A stretch of 64,000 nt of DNA, taken from contig BQJR01000001.1 in assembly GCA_021604805.1 (NCBI GenBank), forward strand, positions 1,175,102-1,239,101, written 5' to 3'. The stretch's first letter is position 1, and each line of letters starts with the position of its first letter. The notes beneath the pieces are model-generated. The model ran no database searches. It saw only the letters and a list, made by a program, of their open reading frames with translations, and was not told the origin of the DNA. Shown piece by piece: positions 1-8,655 of the stretch. The DNA is from Planctomycetota bacterium (GTDB taxonomy: Bacteria; Planctomycetota; B15-G4). The translations under genes and the position numbers were made by a program.

Positions 1-105
1 CGCGCGCTCGAGAAGGCCGATCCCACGGCCGGCGTGCAAGACAACTTCACCAAAGACGAACTGGCCGAGATCCGACGCAAGCTCGAGAACCTCGGATACC
101 TCTAA
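1..105 (+). CDS. C-terminal end of an unidentified protein (partial)
   Basis: The window opens inside a gene and only its last 34 codons are visible before the TAA at 103-105. The visible end is highly charged and finishes in EIRRKLENLGYL. That tail resembles the last residues of two other products of this cluster, the APS kinase and the 66-aa protein at 7403, so this gene probably belongs to the same operon. It lies 18 nt before sat. I recall similar LGY-type tails on bacterial sulfatase-like and TPR proteins, but nothing visible here identifies the family. Confidence 0.7.
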   Translation, partial: RALEKADPTAGVQDNFTKDELAEIRRKLENLGYL

Positions 106-123
106 GTAAGGAGTAGCTGACCG

Positions 124-1278
124 ATGATTGCCGCCCATGGTGGACGCCTGATCAACCGCATCGCGACCGGCGCACAGCGCGACGAGTTGCTGAAGATCGC
201 CGAAAAGGCGCCCCGCCTCACGCTCAACGAGCGCGAACTCTCCGACCTCGAAATGATCGGCACCGGCGCCATGAGCCCGCTGACCGGCTTCATGGGTCGC
301 GCCGACCTCAACGGTGTGGTGAAGAACTGCCGCCTGTCCACGGGTGTGGTCTGGCCGTCGGCGGTCACGCTCTCCAACAAGGACGGTGTCGCCAAGGTCG
401 GCGAAACGGTTGCGCTGCACGACGAAGGCGGCAAGCTGATCGGCCTCATCGAAGTGCGCGAGGTCTACTCCTACGACAAGAAGGATGAAGCCGAGGGCAC
501 GCTGGGCACGAGCGACGAAGCCCACCCCGGCATGCAGTACCTCATGAGCATCGGCGACGAGTACGTGGCCGGCGACGTGTGGGTGCTCAACATGCCCGAG
601 TACGACTTCGCCAACGAGAACCGCCTCACGCCGCGCGAGACGCGCGTGCTGTTCAAGGCCAAGGGTTGGAAGACCATCGTGGCCTTCCAGACTCGTAACC
701 CGATCCACCGCGCGCACGAGTACCTCACCAAGTGCGCGCTGGAGCTCGTCGACGGGTTGCTGATCCACCCGCTGGTGGGCGCGACCAAGGCCGACGACAT
801 CCCCGCCAAGGTGCGCATGGATTGCTACGAGACGCTCCTCGAGCGTTACTACCCGAAGGATCGCGTGGCGCTCGCCGTGTACCCGCAAGCCATGCGCTAC
901 GCCGGCCCGCGCGAAGCCATGCTGCACGCGCTGCTGCGCAAGAACTACGGCTGCACGCACTTCATCGTCGGTCGCGACCACGCCGGTGTGGGCAGCTACT
1001 ACGGCACCTACGACGCGCAGGAGATCTTCGGCAACTTCACCGCCGAGGAGATCGGCATCCAGCCGATGATGTTCGAGCACGCCTTCTGGGACAAGGTCGC
1101 CGGCGCCATGGCCAGCAACAAGACGGCCGCCGCCACGAAGCCCGAAGACAAGGTGTTCCTGTCGGGCACCAAGGTGCGCGAGATGCTCACCAACGGCGAG
1201 CGTCCGCCCGTGGAGTTCACGCGCCCCGAGGTCGCCGACATCCTGATCAACGCCATGACCTCCAAGGCGTCCGTCTGA
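124..1278 (+). CDS. sat: Sulfate adenylyltransferase (ATP sulfurylase)
   Basis: Makes adenosine 5'-phosphosulfate from ATP and sulfate in the cytoplasm, the first step of sulfate activation. The 384-aa product is of the monomer-type Sat family, not CysDN. It has the nucleotide-binding QTRNPIHRAH (residues 189-198), the GRDHAGVG motif (283-290) and the C-terminal SGTKVREML (347-355). The segment between the last two (about 321-340), which in many archaeal and dissimilatory Sat proteins carries zinc-binding cysteines and a histidine, has no cysteine here. The ATG follows an AAGGAG ribosome site. A kinase for APS lies two genes downstream, so the pair should produce PAPS for sulfation or assimilation. 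No APS reductase or sulfotransferase is visible in the window. Confidence 0.95.
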   Translation: MIAAHGGRLINRIATGAQRDELLKIAEKAPRLTLNERELSDLEMIGTGAMSPLTGFMGRADLNGVVKNCRLSTGVVWPSAVTLSNKDGVAKVGETVALHDEGGKLIGLIEVREVYSYDKKDEAEGTLGTSDEAHPGMQYLMSIGDEYVAGDVWVLNMPEYDFANENRLTPRETRVLFKAKGWKTIVAFQTRNPIHRAHEYLTKCALELVDGLLIHPLVGATKADDIPAKVRMDCYETLLERYYPKDRVALAVYPQAMRYAGPREAMLHALLRKNYGCTHFIVGRDHAGVGSYYGTYDAQEIFGNFTAEEIGIQPMMFEHAFWDKVAGAMASNKTAAATKPEDKVFLSGTKVREMLTNGERPPVEFTRPEVADILINAMTSKASV

Positions 1279-1312
1279 ACCACTCTCCCTTCTTCATCGA
1301 GGACGAACGCCC

Positions 1313-2269
1313 ATGGGCATCTTCGGGAACCTGTTCAAAGCACCGCCGCGCAACGTGCAAGCACCGCGTCCGATGGCAGCCGCCACGCCGCAAGTGAAGC
1401 GCGGTGCGCCCAAAGCCGAGAACAACTACATCGTCATCACCATGGACTCGTGTCGCTACGACTCGTTCATGGCGGCCGAACCCAAGAACATCCCGATGCT
1501 CATGGGCGGCAAGGTCGAGAAGCGATACAGCTATGCGTCGTGGACCGGTCCGAGTCACTACAACTTGCTGATGGGCTTGCTGCCGCACGTGAGCCCGCAG
1601 AACGAGTTCGCTTCCGAGTACTACAAGGAAGACTTCCTGAACTACAACAAGCGCTTCGGCTGCGAAGGCATGGAGTTCGGGAAGCTGGTGCCGAGCCTGT
1701 GGATGCCCGAGTACCTGCAACAGGAACTCGGCTACACCACGCACGCGCGTGTGTCGCTGCCCGTGCTCAACAGCAAGACCAACATCAACCGTGGGTTCGA
1801 CACCTTCCAGTTGATGGACAGTCACAACGACATGAAGAAGATGATCCCCACGCTCAAGTTCGACACCGAGCGTCCGTCCTTCCACATGCTCAACGTGGGT
1901 GAGACGCACTACCCGTTCGTCACGCCCGACCAGGATCCGAAGGACTGGCCGCGCATCAGCGGCATCCACGGCGTCTTCAAGCACCTCGACAGCCAGAACG
2001 TCGGGGGCAAGTTGGTGAAGGACGAAGAAGCGCCGAAGTTCTTCGACCAGGACCGCCTCGACCAGTTGCGCGAGATGCAGATCAACACCGTGCGCTACCT
2101 GGACACCGAGGTGTTCCCGATGCTCTTCGACACGGTTCCCGACAACACCTGGATCACCGTCACCGCCGACCACGGCGAGCTCTTCGGTGAGAGCGGCTAC
2201 TTCGGCCACGGGCCGATCATGCACGAGAAGGTGTTCGAGGTGCCTTTCGTCGAGGGCAAGATCCGCTGA
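1313..2269 (+). CDS. Sulfatase-like / alkaline phosphatase superfamily hydrolase or transferase
   Basis: This 318-aa protein has the metal-binding layout of the superfamily: an early Asp in ITMDSCRYD (D45), ADHGE (D286, H287) and a late His in FGHG (H299). At the position where true sulfatases carry the Cys of C-x-P-x-R that becomes formylglycine, it reads SWTGPSH, so the nucleophile is predicted to be Thr78. That favours phosphoester or phosphoglycerol chemistry over sulfate ester hydrolysis. There is no signal peptide or clear membrane helix, so the protein is probably cytoplasmic. It sits between sat and cysC with short gaps and a GAGGA ribosome site, suggesting a shared pathway. The substrate is unknown. 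Confidence 0.8.
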   Translation: MGIFGNLFKAPPRNVQAPRPMAAATPQVKRGAPKAENNYIVITMDSCRYDSFMAAEPKNIPMLMGGKVEKRYSYASWTGPSHYNLLMGLLPHVSPQNEFASEYYKEDFLNYNKRFGCEGMEFGKLVPSLWMPEYLQQELGYTTHARVSLPVLNSKTNINRGFDTFQLMDSHNDMKKMIPTLKFDTERPSFHMLNVGETHYPFVTPDQDPKDWPRISGIHGVFKHLDSQNVGGKLVKDEEAPKFFDQDRLDQLREMQINTVRYLDTEVFPMLFDTVPDNTWITVTADHGELFGESGYFGHGPIMHEKVFEVPFVEGKIR

Positions 2270-2393
2270 GCCGGATCGCTGCCTTCCTCGGCCCGTCGCT
2301 GAGGAAGGCCGCGGGCCGCGGGTCCCGCCGCCTCGTTCGCCGAGGCGCTCCACCCGTCCCATCCCCCCAGTTCCAACAACAGGACAGCATCCC

Positions 2394-3002
2394 ATGGCCA
2401 ACAAGGGCTTCACTCTCTGGTTCACCGGTCTCTCCGGCGCCGGCAAGACCACCCTCGCGAAGAAGGTTCAGAAGCAGATCCTCAAGCGCGGGCGCAACGT
2501 CGAGATGCTCGACGGCGACGTCGTGCGCACGAACCTCTCGAAGGGTCTCGGATTTTCCAAGGAAGACCGCGACACCAACATCCGCCGCATCGGTTTCGTC
2601 TCCGCGCTCCTCGCGCGCAACGAAGCGATCTGCATCGCTGCTGCTATCAGCCCCTACAAGGCCGTCCGTGACGAAGTCCGCGCCATGCACGAGAACTTCG
2701 TCGAGGTCTACACCGAGTGCTCGCTCGACGCCCTCGAGGAACGCGACGTGAAGGGCCTCTACAAGAAGGCCCGCGCAGGTGAGATCAAGGGATTCACCGG
2801 AGTTGACGATCCTTATGAGGCCCCGGAGAATCCCGAGGTCCTCGTGAACAGCGAGACGCAGGACATCGACGAGTCCACCGACATCATCATGCGCTACCTC
2901 GAAACCAAGGGCCTGATCCCCGCCGCCACCGGCGAGGACATCGGCACCGAGGAAGAGGGCCGCATCAAGGACAAGCTCAAGGCGCTCAACTTCATCGATT
3001 GA
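2394..3002 (+). CDS. cysC: Adenylylsulfate (APS) kinase
   Basis: Phosphorylates APS to PAPS, the universal sulfuryl donor. The start is placed at the ATG at 2394 because the protein then begins directly before the P-loop (GLSGAGKTT, residues 12-20), as in the family, and an AGGACAG ribosome site precedes it; the open frame extends further upstream without homology. The 202-aa product also has the ISPYKAVR motif (85-92) in the region of the phosphate-acceptor serine of CysC proteins. After the kinase core there is a tail of about 20 residues rich in Glu, ending [13 protein letters not shown]. This tail is longer than usual and resembles the ends of two neighbouring proteins. Confidence 0.93.
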   Translation: MANKGFTLWFTGLSGAGKTTLAKKVQKQILKRGRNVEMLDGDVVRTNLSKGLGFSKEDRDTNIRRIGFVSALLARNEAICIAAAISPYKAVRDEVRAMHENFVEVYTECSLDALEERDVKGLYKKARAGEIKGFTGVDDPYEAPENPEVLVNSETQDIDESTDIIMRYLETKGLIPAATGEDIGTEEEGRIKDKLKALNFID

Positions 3003-3039
3003 GCCGACACCGCCGCCTCTCCCGCAGGACTCTCCTATC

Positions 3040-5304
3040 GTGACCAGCCGCACCCTGCGCGTTGCCCTGTTCTTTGCTGTGTGGTGCCTCGTCTCCACGC
3101 GCCAAGCTGCGGCCTACATCGGGCCCGGCGCCGGCTTCGCCTTCGCGGGCTCGGCGCTGGTGCTCGTCACCACGCTCTTCTTGGCCTTCGGCACCCTGCT
3201 GATCTTCCCCATCCGCCTGATCTGGCGCTTGGTGCTCACGGGGAACCCGTTCAAGAAGGCGCGCGTGAAGCGCGTGGTGATCCTTGGCCTCGACGGCATG
3301 GATCCGGGCATGGCCACGAAGTTGATGCGGGAGGGGCGGCTGCCGAACTTCCAGAAGCTCGCCGACAAGGGTGTGTTCCGCCCGCTCGGCACCAGCTACC
3401 CGTCGATGTCGCCGGTGGCCTGGTCGAGCTTCACCACGGGTGTGGACCCGTCGCGCCACAACATCTACGACTTCCTCACGCGCGACCCCTGCACCTACAC
3501 GCCGATGCTCTCGAGCACCGACATCAGCACCGCCAAGCGCGTGCTGAACATCGGCAAGTTCATGGTGCCGCTGCCCGGCAGCAAGGCCACCATCAAGCTG
3601 CTGCAGAAGAGCCAGGCGTTCTGGAAGCTGCTCGGCGAGAAGAACATCCCGAGCACCATCCAGCGCGTTCCGATCACGTTCCCGCCGGTGCCCTTCAAGG
3701 GCATGCTGCTCTCCGGCATGTGCGTGCCCGACCTGCGCGGCAGCCAGGGCACCTTCGGCTTCTTCAGCACCGAGTCGAGCGACGGTCACGCGGCCTTCAC
3801 CGGCGGCGAGCAGACCGTGCTGCGTCGTTCGGGCGACGGGCGACACATCCGCTCGCGCATCGTGGGCCCCGATGACGGCACCGGCGGCTTCATGACCATC
3901 CCGATGACGATCACGATCGCCCCCGACGACAGCAGCGCCACGATCGAGATCGAGGGCAGCGACCCGTTCACGATCAAGCCCGAGGAATACTCGGAGTGGG
4001 TCACGCTCGAGTTCCGCCCGGGCGGCATCGCCAAGGTGCACGGCATCGCGCGCTTCTACATCACGAAGATGGCGCCGGAGTTCAACCTCTACCACACGCC
4101 GATCCACATCGACCCGGAAGACCCGGCGATGCCGATCAGCCACCCGTCGGTCTACGCGATCTACCTGGCCAAGAAGCACGGCAAGTTCGCCACGCTCGGC
4201 CTGGCCGAAGACACCTGGGCGCTCAACGAACGCGTCATCGACGAGAAGGCCTTCTACGAGCAGGCGATGCTCATCGCCGACGAACGCGTCACCATGTTCA
4301 AAGACGCGTTGGAGAAGCAGAAGAAGGGTCTGATCACCTGCGTGTTCGACACGACCGACCGCGTGCAGCACATGTTCTACCGCTACCTCGACCCCACGCA
4401 CCCCGCCAACGAGGGTCGCGACACCGAGGAATGGAAAGACGCCATCCCGCAGGTCTACGAGCGCATGGACAAGATGCTCGGCGAGATGTCCGAGGAGCTC
4501 GACCGCGACGACACCTGCCTGATGGTGATCAGCGACCACGGCTTCACGAACTTCCGCCGCGGCGTGAACCTGAACGCTTGGCTGCGCGACGAGGGCTACC
4601 TGTTCCTCAAGGACGACAGCAACCTCTCGGGCGACTGGTTCGAGAACGTGGATTGGTCGCGCACGAAGGCCTTCTCGCTCGGCCTCACCGGCATGTTCAT
4701 CAATCGCCAAGGCCGCGAAGGCCAAGGCATCGTGGCCGAGGGCGACGAGTACAACGCGCTCGTCGACGAGTTGATCGGCAAGCTCAAGGTGCTCACCGAT
4801 CCGAAGGACGGCCGCAAGGCCATCGTGGACGTCTTCGCCGCCAAGGACTTCTTCGACGGCCCCTACCGCTTCGACGCGCCCGACCTGATCCTCGGCTACG
4901 ACGGCGGCTTCCGGAACAGCTGGGACTGCGCCACCGGCGCCGTGCCCGAGCACGTGTTCTCCGACAACACCAAGAGCTGGAGCGGCGACCACTGTGTCGA
5001 CCCGCGCATCGTGCCCGGCATCTTCTTCAGCAACATGAAGATCAACACCGACACGCCCAACCTGCTCGACATGGCGCCGTCGGTGATGAAGCTCTTCGGC
5101 CAGGAGCCCGCGCCTTACATGCAGGGCAAGCCGATCTTCGCCGAGCCCGGTGAAGAAGGCCTCGGCGGCCCCGCCGACCCGCGCTCGATGAGCCAGTCGG
5201 GTGCCGCACCGGGCGCCAAGATCTTCCCCGATGGCATTCCCGATCAACTCGATGACAGCGCCACGAAGTCCGAAGTGGCTGCCACGGAGGACGCGTCCCG
5301 ATGA
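3040..5304 (+). CDS. Membrane-anchored alkaline-phosphatase-superfamily phosphodiesterase-like protein (copy 1)
   Basis: The 754-aa product starts at a GTG preceded by AGGA. A signal peptide or first helix is followed by a second long hydrophobic segment (about residues 30-65), then the catalytic domain facing outward or into the periplasm. Family marks are the metal motif GLDGMDPG, the nucleophile region PSMSPVAWSSF with a Ser at the nucleophile position, an internal ISDHGF, and SGDHCVDP near the end. Such proteins are usually annotated as type I phosphodiesterase/nucleotide pyrophosphatase. The stop overlaps the start of the next gene by ATGA, and that gene encodes a related enzyme, so the pair looks like a tandem duplication. 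The extreme C-terminus is low-complexity. The substrate is unknown. Confidence 0.85.
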   Translation: MTSRTLRVALFFAVWCLVSTRQAAAYIGPGAGFAFAGSALVLVTTLFLAFGTLLIFPIRLIWRLVLTGNPFKKARVKRVVILGLDGMDPGMATKLMREGRLPNFQKLADKGVFRPLGTSYPSMSPVAWSSFTTGVDPSRHNIYDFLTRDPCTYTPMLSSTDISTAKRVLNIGKFMVPLPGSKATIKLLQKSQAFWKLLGEKNIPSTIQRVPITFPPVPFKGMLLSGMCVPDLRGSQGTFGFFSTESSDGHAAFTGGEQTVLRRSGDGRHIRSRIVGPDDGTGGFMTIPMTITIAPDDSSATIEIEGSDPFTIKPEEYSEWVTLEFRPGGIAKVHGIARFYITKMAPEFNLYHTPIHIDPEDPAMPISHPSVYAIYLAKKHGKFATLGLAEDTWALNERVIDEKAFYEQAMLIADERVTMFKDALEKQKKGLITCVFDTTDRVQHMFYRYLDPTHPANEGRDTEEWKDAIPQVYERMDKMLGEMSEELDRDDTCLMVISDHGFTNFRRGVNLNAWLRDEGYLFLKDDSNLSGDWFENVDWSRTKAFSLGLTGMFINRQGREGQGIVAEGDEYNALVDELIGKLKVLTDPKDGRKAIVDVFAAKDFFDGPYRFDAPDLILGYDGGFRNSWDCATGAVPEHVFSDNTKSWSGDHCVDPRIVPGIFFSNMKINTDTPNLLDMAPSVMKLFGQEPAPYMQGKPIFAEPGEEGLGGPADPRSMSQSGAAPGAKIFPDGIPDQLDDSATKSEVAATEDASR

Positions 5305-7358
5305 GTGGACTGTTCACGCGCTCGCTGATCGCCGGCCTGCTCTTCACGGGCGTCGCGCCTGCTGCCGGCCCCGTCGTTGCTGAGCCCTCGCCCGCCGCCG
5401 ACCCCGTCGCCGCTGATGCCAAGGGCGGCGTGTTCGTGCTCGGCGTCGACGGCATGGACCCGGTGGTGCTGCAGCGCTTCATCGACGAAGGCAAGATGCC
5501 GAACTTCAAGGCGCTCGCCGCCGACGGCAGCTTCCAAGAACTCGGCACGAGCAACCCGCCGCAGAGCCCCGTCGCCTGGAGCAACTTCGTCACCGGGATG
5601 AACCCCGGCGGGCATGGGATCTACGACTTCATCCATCGCGATCCCAAGACCTACCTGCCGATGGCCTCGGCCACGCCGCCGCCCAGCGGCAACGAACCGT
5701 TCACGCCGAACTTGTTCGGCTTCTGCCTGCCGCTCTGGGGCGCCGACGAGTTCGTCAACAACCGCAGCGGGACGCCCTTCTGGGATCACCTCATCGAGGC
5801 CGGCGTGCCCACCGAGGTCTACCGCATGCCGGGCAACTTCCCGCCCACGCCGAGTGAAGCGCTCACGCTCACGGGCATGGGCACCGACGACCTGCGCGCC
5901 ACGAACGGTCAGTACTTCTGGTACACCGACGAACTCGTCGTCGGGCAACACCTGAAGGCCGAGCTCACCATCGTGCAGCTCGAAGACACCGACGACGACG
6001 GCGTCCGCGAGACCATGAGCGACGTGCTCAAGGGCCCGGCCGACTCGATGCACTGCAACCCCGCGAAGCACGACCTCGAGATCCCGCTGAAGCTCTGGAT
6101 CGATCGCGAGAACGGCAGCGCCTGGGTGCAGGCCGGCGACAGCGACGGCATCGTCCCGATCGGCGGCTGGAGCGATTGGATGACGGTGAGTTTCGACGCC
6201 ATCGGCGGCGGCATGATGCCGCTCGAAGGTATCGTGCGCTTCTACCTCAAGTCGGTGGAGCCCTTCCGCCTCTACGTCTCGCCGATCAACTTCTCGCCCA
6301 CCGCGCCCGCCACGCCGCTCACCACCCCGAGCGACGACGCGCTCGTGGAGCTCAAGAAGGAGCTCGGCAACTTCTACACCCAGGGCATGCCCGAAGAGAC
6401 CAACGCGCTGAAAGATGGTCTCTTCGACGACGACGACTTCGTGAAGCAGGTGCAGCTCGTCCACGACGACGGCCACGCCATGCTCGACCTCGCGCTGCGT
6501 CGCTTCGACCCGGGCGACACGAGCTTCGTGTACCTCTCCGACATCGACCTGCAGTGCCACATGCTCTGGCACCACGCCGACATCAAGGAGCCAGAGCGCA
6601 CCGGCACGCACCCCGCCTACAAGGCCGCCATCGCCGACCGTCACGCCAAGCACCTCGAAGACTTCTACGTGGGTGTCGACGCCGTGCTCGGCAACGTGCG
6701 CGATCGCCTGCCCAGCGAGGCCATGCTGATCGTGATGAGCGACCACGGCTTCCAACCCTTCACGCGCAAGTTCAACCTGAACGCCTGGCTGCGCGACGAG
6801 GGCTACCTCGCCATGGACACCGAGAAGACCGAGGGCAAGACCTTCGGCAAGCAGGGCGACATCGACTACGCCGCCTCGCGCGCTTACGGCTACGGCTTCA
6901 ACGGCATCTACCTGAACCGCGACGGACGCGAACGCGACGGCATGCTCAGCGCGAGCGACGCACGCGCGCTCTCCGACGAGATCATCAGCAAGCTCGAAGC
7001 GCTCGTGGACCCGGAGAACGGCAAGCGTCCGGTGCTCAACGCCTACCGCGCCGACGAGGTCTACAGCGGTGATCGCCTGGCCGAAGCCCCCGACATCATC
7101 GTGGGTTACGCCGCGGGCTACGGTTGCTCGGAGACGTCCACCCTGGGCGACGTCGACGAGATCCAGCTCTACGACAACACCGGCGGCGACTTCACCGGCA
7201 ACCACCTCATGGATCCGAGCGTGGTGCCCGGCGTGCTGCTCACGAACCGCAAGCTCGCGCGCGACGGTCACGACCTGACCGACATGACCGCCACGCTGCT
7301 CGACTACTACGACCTCACCGTGCCCGCCGAGATGGTCGGCACCTCGATCCTCGACTGA
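5301..7358 (+). CDS. Secreted alkaline-phosphatase-superfamily phosphodiesterase-like protein (copy 2)
   Basis: The 685-aa protein is a clear relative of the preceding gene: GVDGMDP, NPPQSPVAWSNF with the probable Ser nucleophile, YDFIHRDP, MSDHGF and NLNAWLRDEGY recur in the same order. It differs at the N-terminus, which is a simple signal peptide (cleavage expected near residue 25) without the second membrane helix, so this copy is probably soluble in the periplasm or released. Translation is likely coupled to copy 1 by the ATGA overlap at 5301-5304. Two copies with different anchoring suggest sequential or differently located steps on one phosphoester-containing surface polymer, which is inference. 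Confidence 0.85.
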   Translation: MSGLFTRSLIAGLLFTGVAPAAGPVVAEPSPAADPVAADAKGGVFVLGVDGMDPVVLQRFIDEGKMPNFKALAADGSFQELGTSNPPQSPVAWSNFVTGMNPGGHGIYDFIHRDPKTYLPMASATPPPSGNEPFTPNLFGFCLPLWGADEFVNNRSGTPFWDHLIEAGVPTEVYRMPGNFPPTPSEALTLTGMGTDDLRATNGQYFWYTDELVVGQHLKAELTIVQLEDTDDDGVRETMSDVLKGPADSMHCNPAKHDLEIPLKLWIDRENGSAWVQAGDSDGIVPIGGWSDWMTVSFDAIGGGMMPLEGIVRFYLKSVEPFRLYVSPINFSPTAPATPLTTPSDDALVELKKELGNFYTQGMPEETNALKDGLFDDDDFVKQVQLVHDDGHAMLDLALRRFDPGDTSFVYLSDIDLQCHMLWHHADIKEPERTGTHPAYKAAIADRHAKHLEDFYVGVDAVLGNVRDRLPSEAMLIVMSDHGFQPFTRKFNLNAWLRDEGYLAMDTEKTEGKTFGKQGDIDYAASRAYGYGFNGIYLNRDGRERDGMLSASDARALSDEIISKLEALVDPENGKRPVLNAYRADEVYSGDRLAEAPDIIVGYAAGYGCSETSTLGDVDEIQLYDNTGGDFTGNHLMDPSVVPGVLLTNRKLARDGHDLTDMTATLLDYYDLTVPAEMVGTSILD

Positions 7359-7402
7359 CCGACCCTCGACTGACCCCGCTGCCCCTAGAAACGGAGACCG
7401 CC

Positions 7403-7603
7403 ATGTTCGGTGGAACCAAGCTCAAGCTCGACAAGGACCTCATCGCGCGTCTCAAGCGCATCTCCGACACCGCCGGCTACGCCACGGTGGAAGAGTTCAT
7501 CACGCACATCCTCGAGAAGGAGCTGCAGAACTTCGAGGGTGACGGCGGCGAGTCCGACGAAGACATCAAGAACAAGCTGCGCGGCCTCGGCTACATCAGC
7601 TAA
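7403..7603 (+). CDS. Small ribbon-helix-helix-like protein
   Basis: The 66-aa protein has a short strand (TKLKLD), a first helix (DLIARLKRISDTAG) and a second helix (VEEFITHILEKEL), the order and spacing of a ribbon-helix-helix (CopG/Arc-type) fold. That suggests a dimeric DNA-binding protein. After residue 45 it has an acidic linker and ends DIKNKLRGLGYIS, matching the tail style of the protein ending at 105 and of the APS kinase. The ATG at 7403 is chosen because the fold begins right there and a GGAGA site precedes it. It could autoregulate the cluster, but no operator was identified. A purely structural small protein is the alternative. Confidence 0.65.
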   Translation: MFGGTKLKLDKDLIARLKRISDTAGYATVEEFITHILEKELQNFEGDGGESDEDIKNKLRGLGYIS

Positions 7604-7647
7604 GGCTTCACTCTTCCGCATCACCCACAGGGCAGGCGCCGCGCTCC

Positions 7648-8475
7648 ATGGCCACGTTCAACAGCATCACGTCCGCGATCTTCGATCCGATCCTCGGCCT
7701 CTTCGGCTTTGCGTCGGCGTGGATCGACATCCTGCTCTGGTCGATCGGCGGCGGCATCGTGGCCCTGCTCGTCTACAAGCACATCAGCAACCAGAAGGGC
7801 ATCGAGCGCGCCAAGAACGGCATCAAGGTGCACCTGCTCGAGATCCGTCTGTTCCAAGACGATCTGCTCGGCGTGGTGCTCTCCACGCTCAAGATCCTGT
7901 GGAAGAACGCGCTCTACATCGGGCACAACGTGATGCCCATGATCGTCATGTTCATCCCGATGATGACGATCCTGTTCCAGCTCGAGGCGAACTACGCGCT
8001 CGATCCGGTGCAGCCCGGCACGCAGCTCGCGCTCACGGTCGAGCTCGACCGCAGCGTGACCGACGCGAGCCAGCGTGACATCCAGATCGCGGTGCCCGCG
8101 GGCGTCACGCTCGGACGTTCGGTGAGGGCGCGCCCCGGTCACGCGATCTTCGACCTCGTCGCCGACGAGCCCGGCGATCACGAGATCCAGCTCACGATCG
8201 ACGGCGTCACCGAAACCAAGGGTCTCGCTGTGGGCGGCGAGCCGCGCAAGGTGCCCTACCTGCGCACCAAGAGCTGGGAGGGTTACCTCTACCCCGGTGA
8301 GGCGGCCCTGGACGGCGATTCGCCCTTCAAGGACATGCGCTTCGGCAAGGGCCAGCTCCCCGACCGCGACCTGGGTGTCATGCCCGGCGGCGAGGGCGGG
8401 ATCCTGATGGTCTTCTTCGTGCTCAGCATCGCGGCAGGCCTGGCGCTCAAGGGTGTGTTCGGGGTCACGCTCTAG
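7648..8475 (+). CDS. Three-helix membrane protein of unknown function
   Basis: The 275-aa product has one membrane helix near residues 25-45 and a basic amphipathic cytoplasmic stretch. A hydrophobic region around 92-112, rich in Met, follows. Then comes a soluble domain of about 120 residues, mostly beta, and a final helix at 248-270. The helix, charged coil, hydrophobic pair layout of the first half is loosely reminiscent of the DUF106/EMC3/YidC group of insertases, but I see no diagnostic motif and do not assign it. It closes the sulfate-activation/phosphodiesterase cluster, 44 nt after the small protein, and is followed by a GC-rich hairpin. Confidence 0.6.
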   Translation: MATFNSITSAIFDPILGLFGFASAWIDILLWSIGGGIVALLVYKHISNQKGIERAKNGIKVHLLEIRLFQDDLLGVVLSTLKILWKNALYIGHNVMPMIVMFIPMMTILFQLEANYALDPVQPGTQLALTVELDRSVTDASQRDIQIAVPAGVTLGRSVRARPGHAIFDLVADEPGDHEIQLTIDGVTETKGLAVGGEPRKVPYLRTKSWEGYLYPGEAALDGDSPFKDMRFGKGQLPDRDLGVMPGGEGGILMVFFVLSIAAGLALKGVFGVTL

Positions 8476-8547
8476 AAGAGCGCCCACTCGCGGCCCCCAC
8501 CTGGGAGCCACGGCCCCAGCGAGCCACGATCCGGGGAGCACCACCTG

Positions 8548-8578
8548 GGCCCCGCGCGCGGGAGCCGGGCGCGGGGCC
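8548..8578 (+). terminator. GC-rich hairpin after the sat-cysC cluster
   Basis: A perfect 10-bp stem (8548-8557 with 8569-8578, GGCCCCGCGC/GCGCGGGGCC) lies 73 nt after the membrane protein gene. No clean U-run follows, so intrinsic termination is only plausible. The remaining intergenic sequence up to 8655 holds the promoter region of the desaturase gene. Confidence 0.4.
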
Positions 8579-8655
8579 ACGTTCAGGGGGTCAAACTGAG
8601 CGCCAAACGCGCTACGGTTGACGGCTTCCCTCAGTGCCCGCGGAAGCCTCCCATC

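Noticed and set aside
1313..2269. Formylglycine-dependent sulfatase
   Set aside because: The C-x-P-x-R signature is absent; Thr is at the nucleophile position.
2992..5247. 751-aa open frame on the - strand
   Set aside because: Antisense shadow of the phosphodiesterase-like gene; composition of frame-shifted GC-rich codons, no homology-like motifs.
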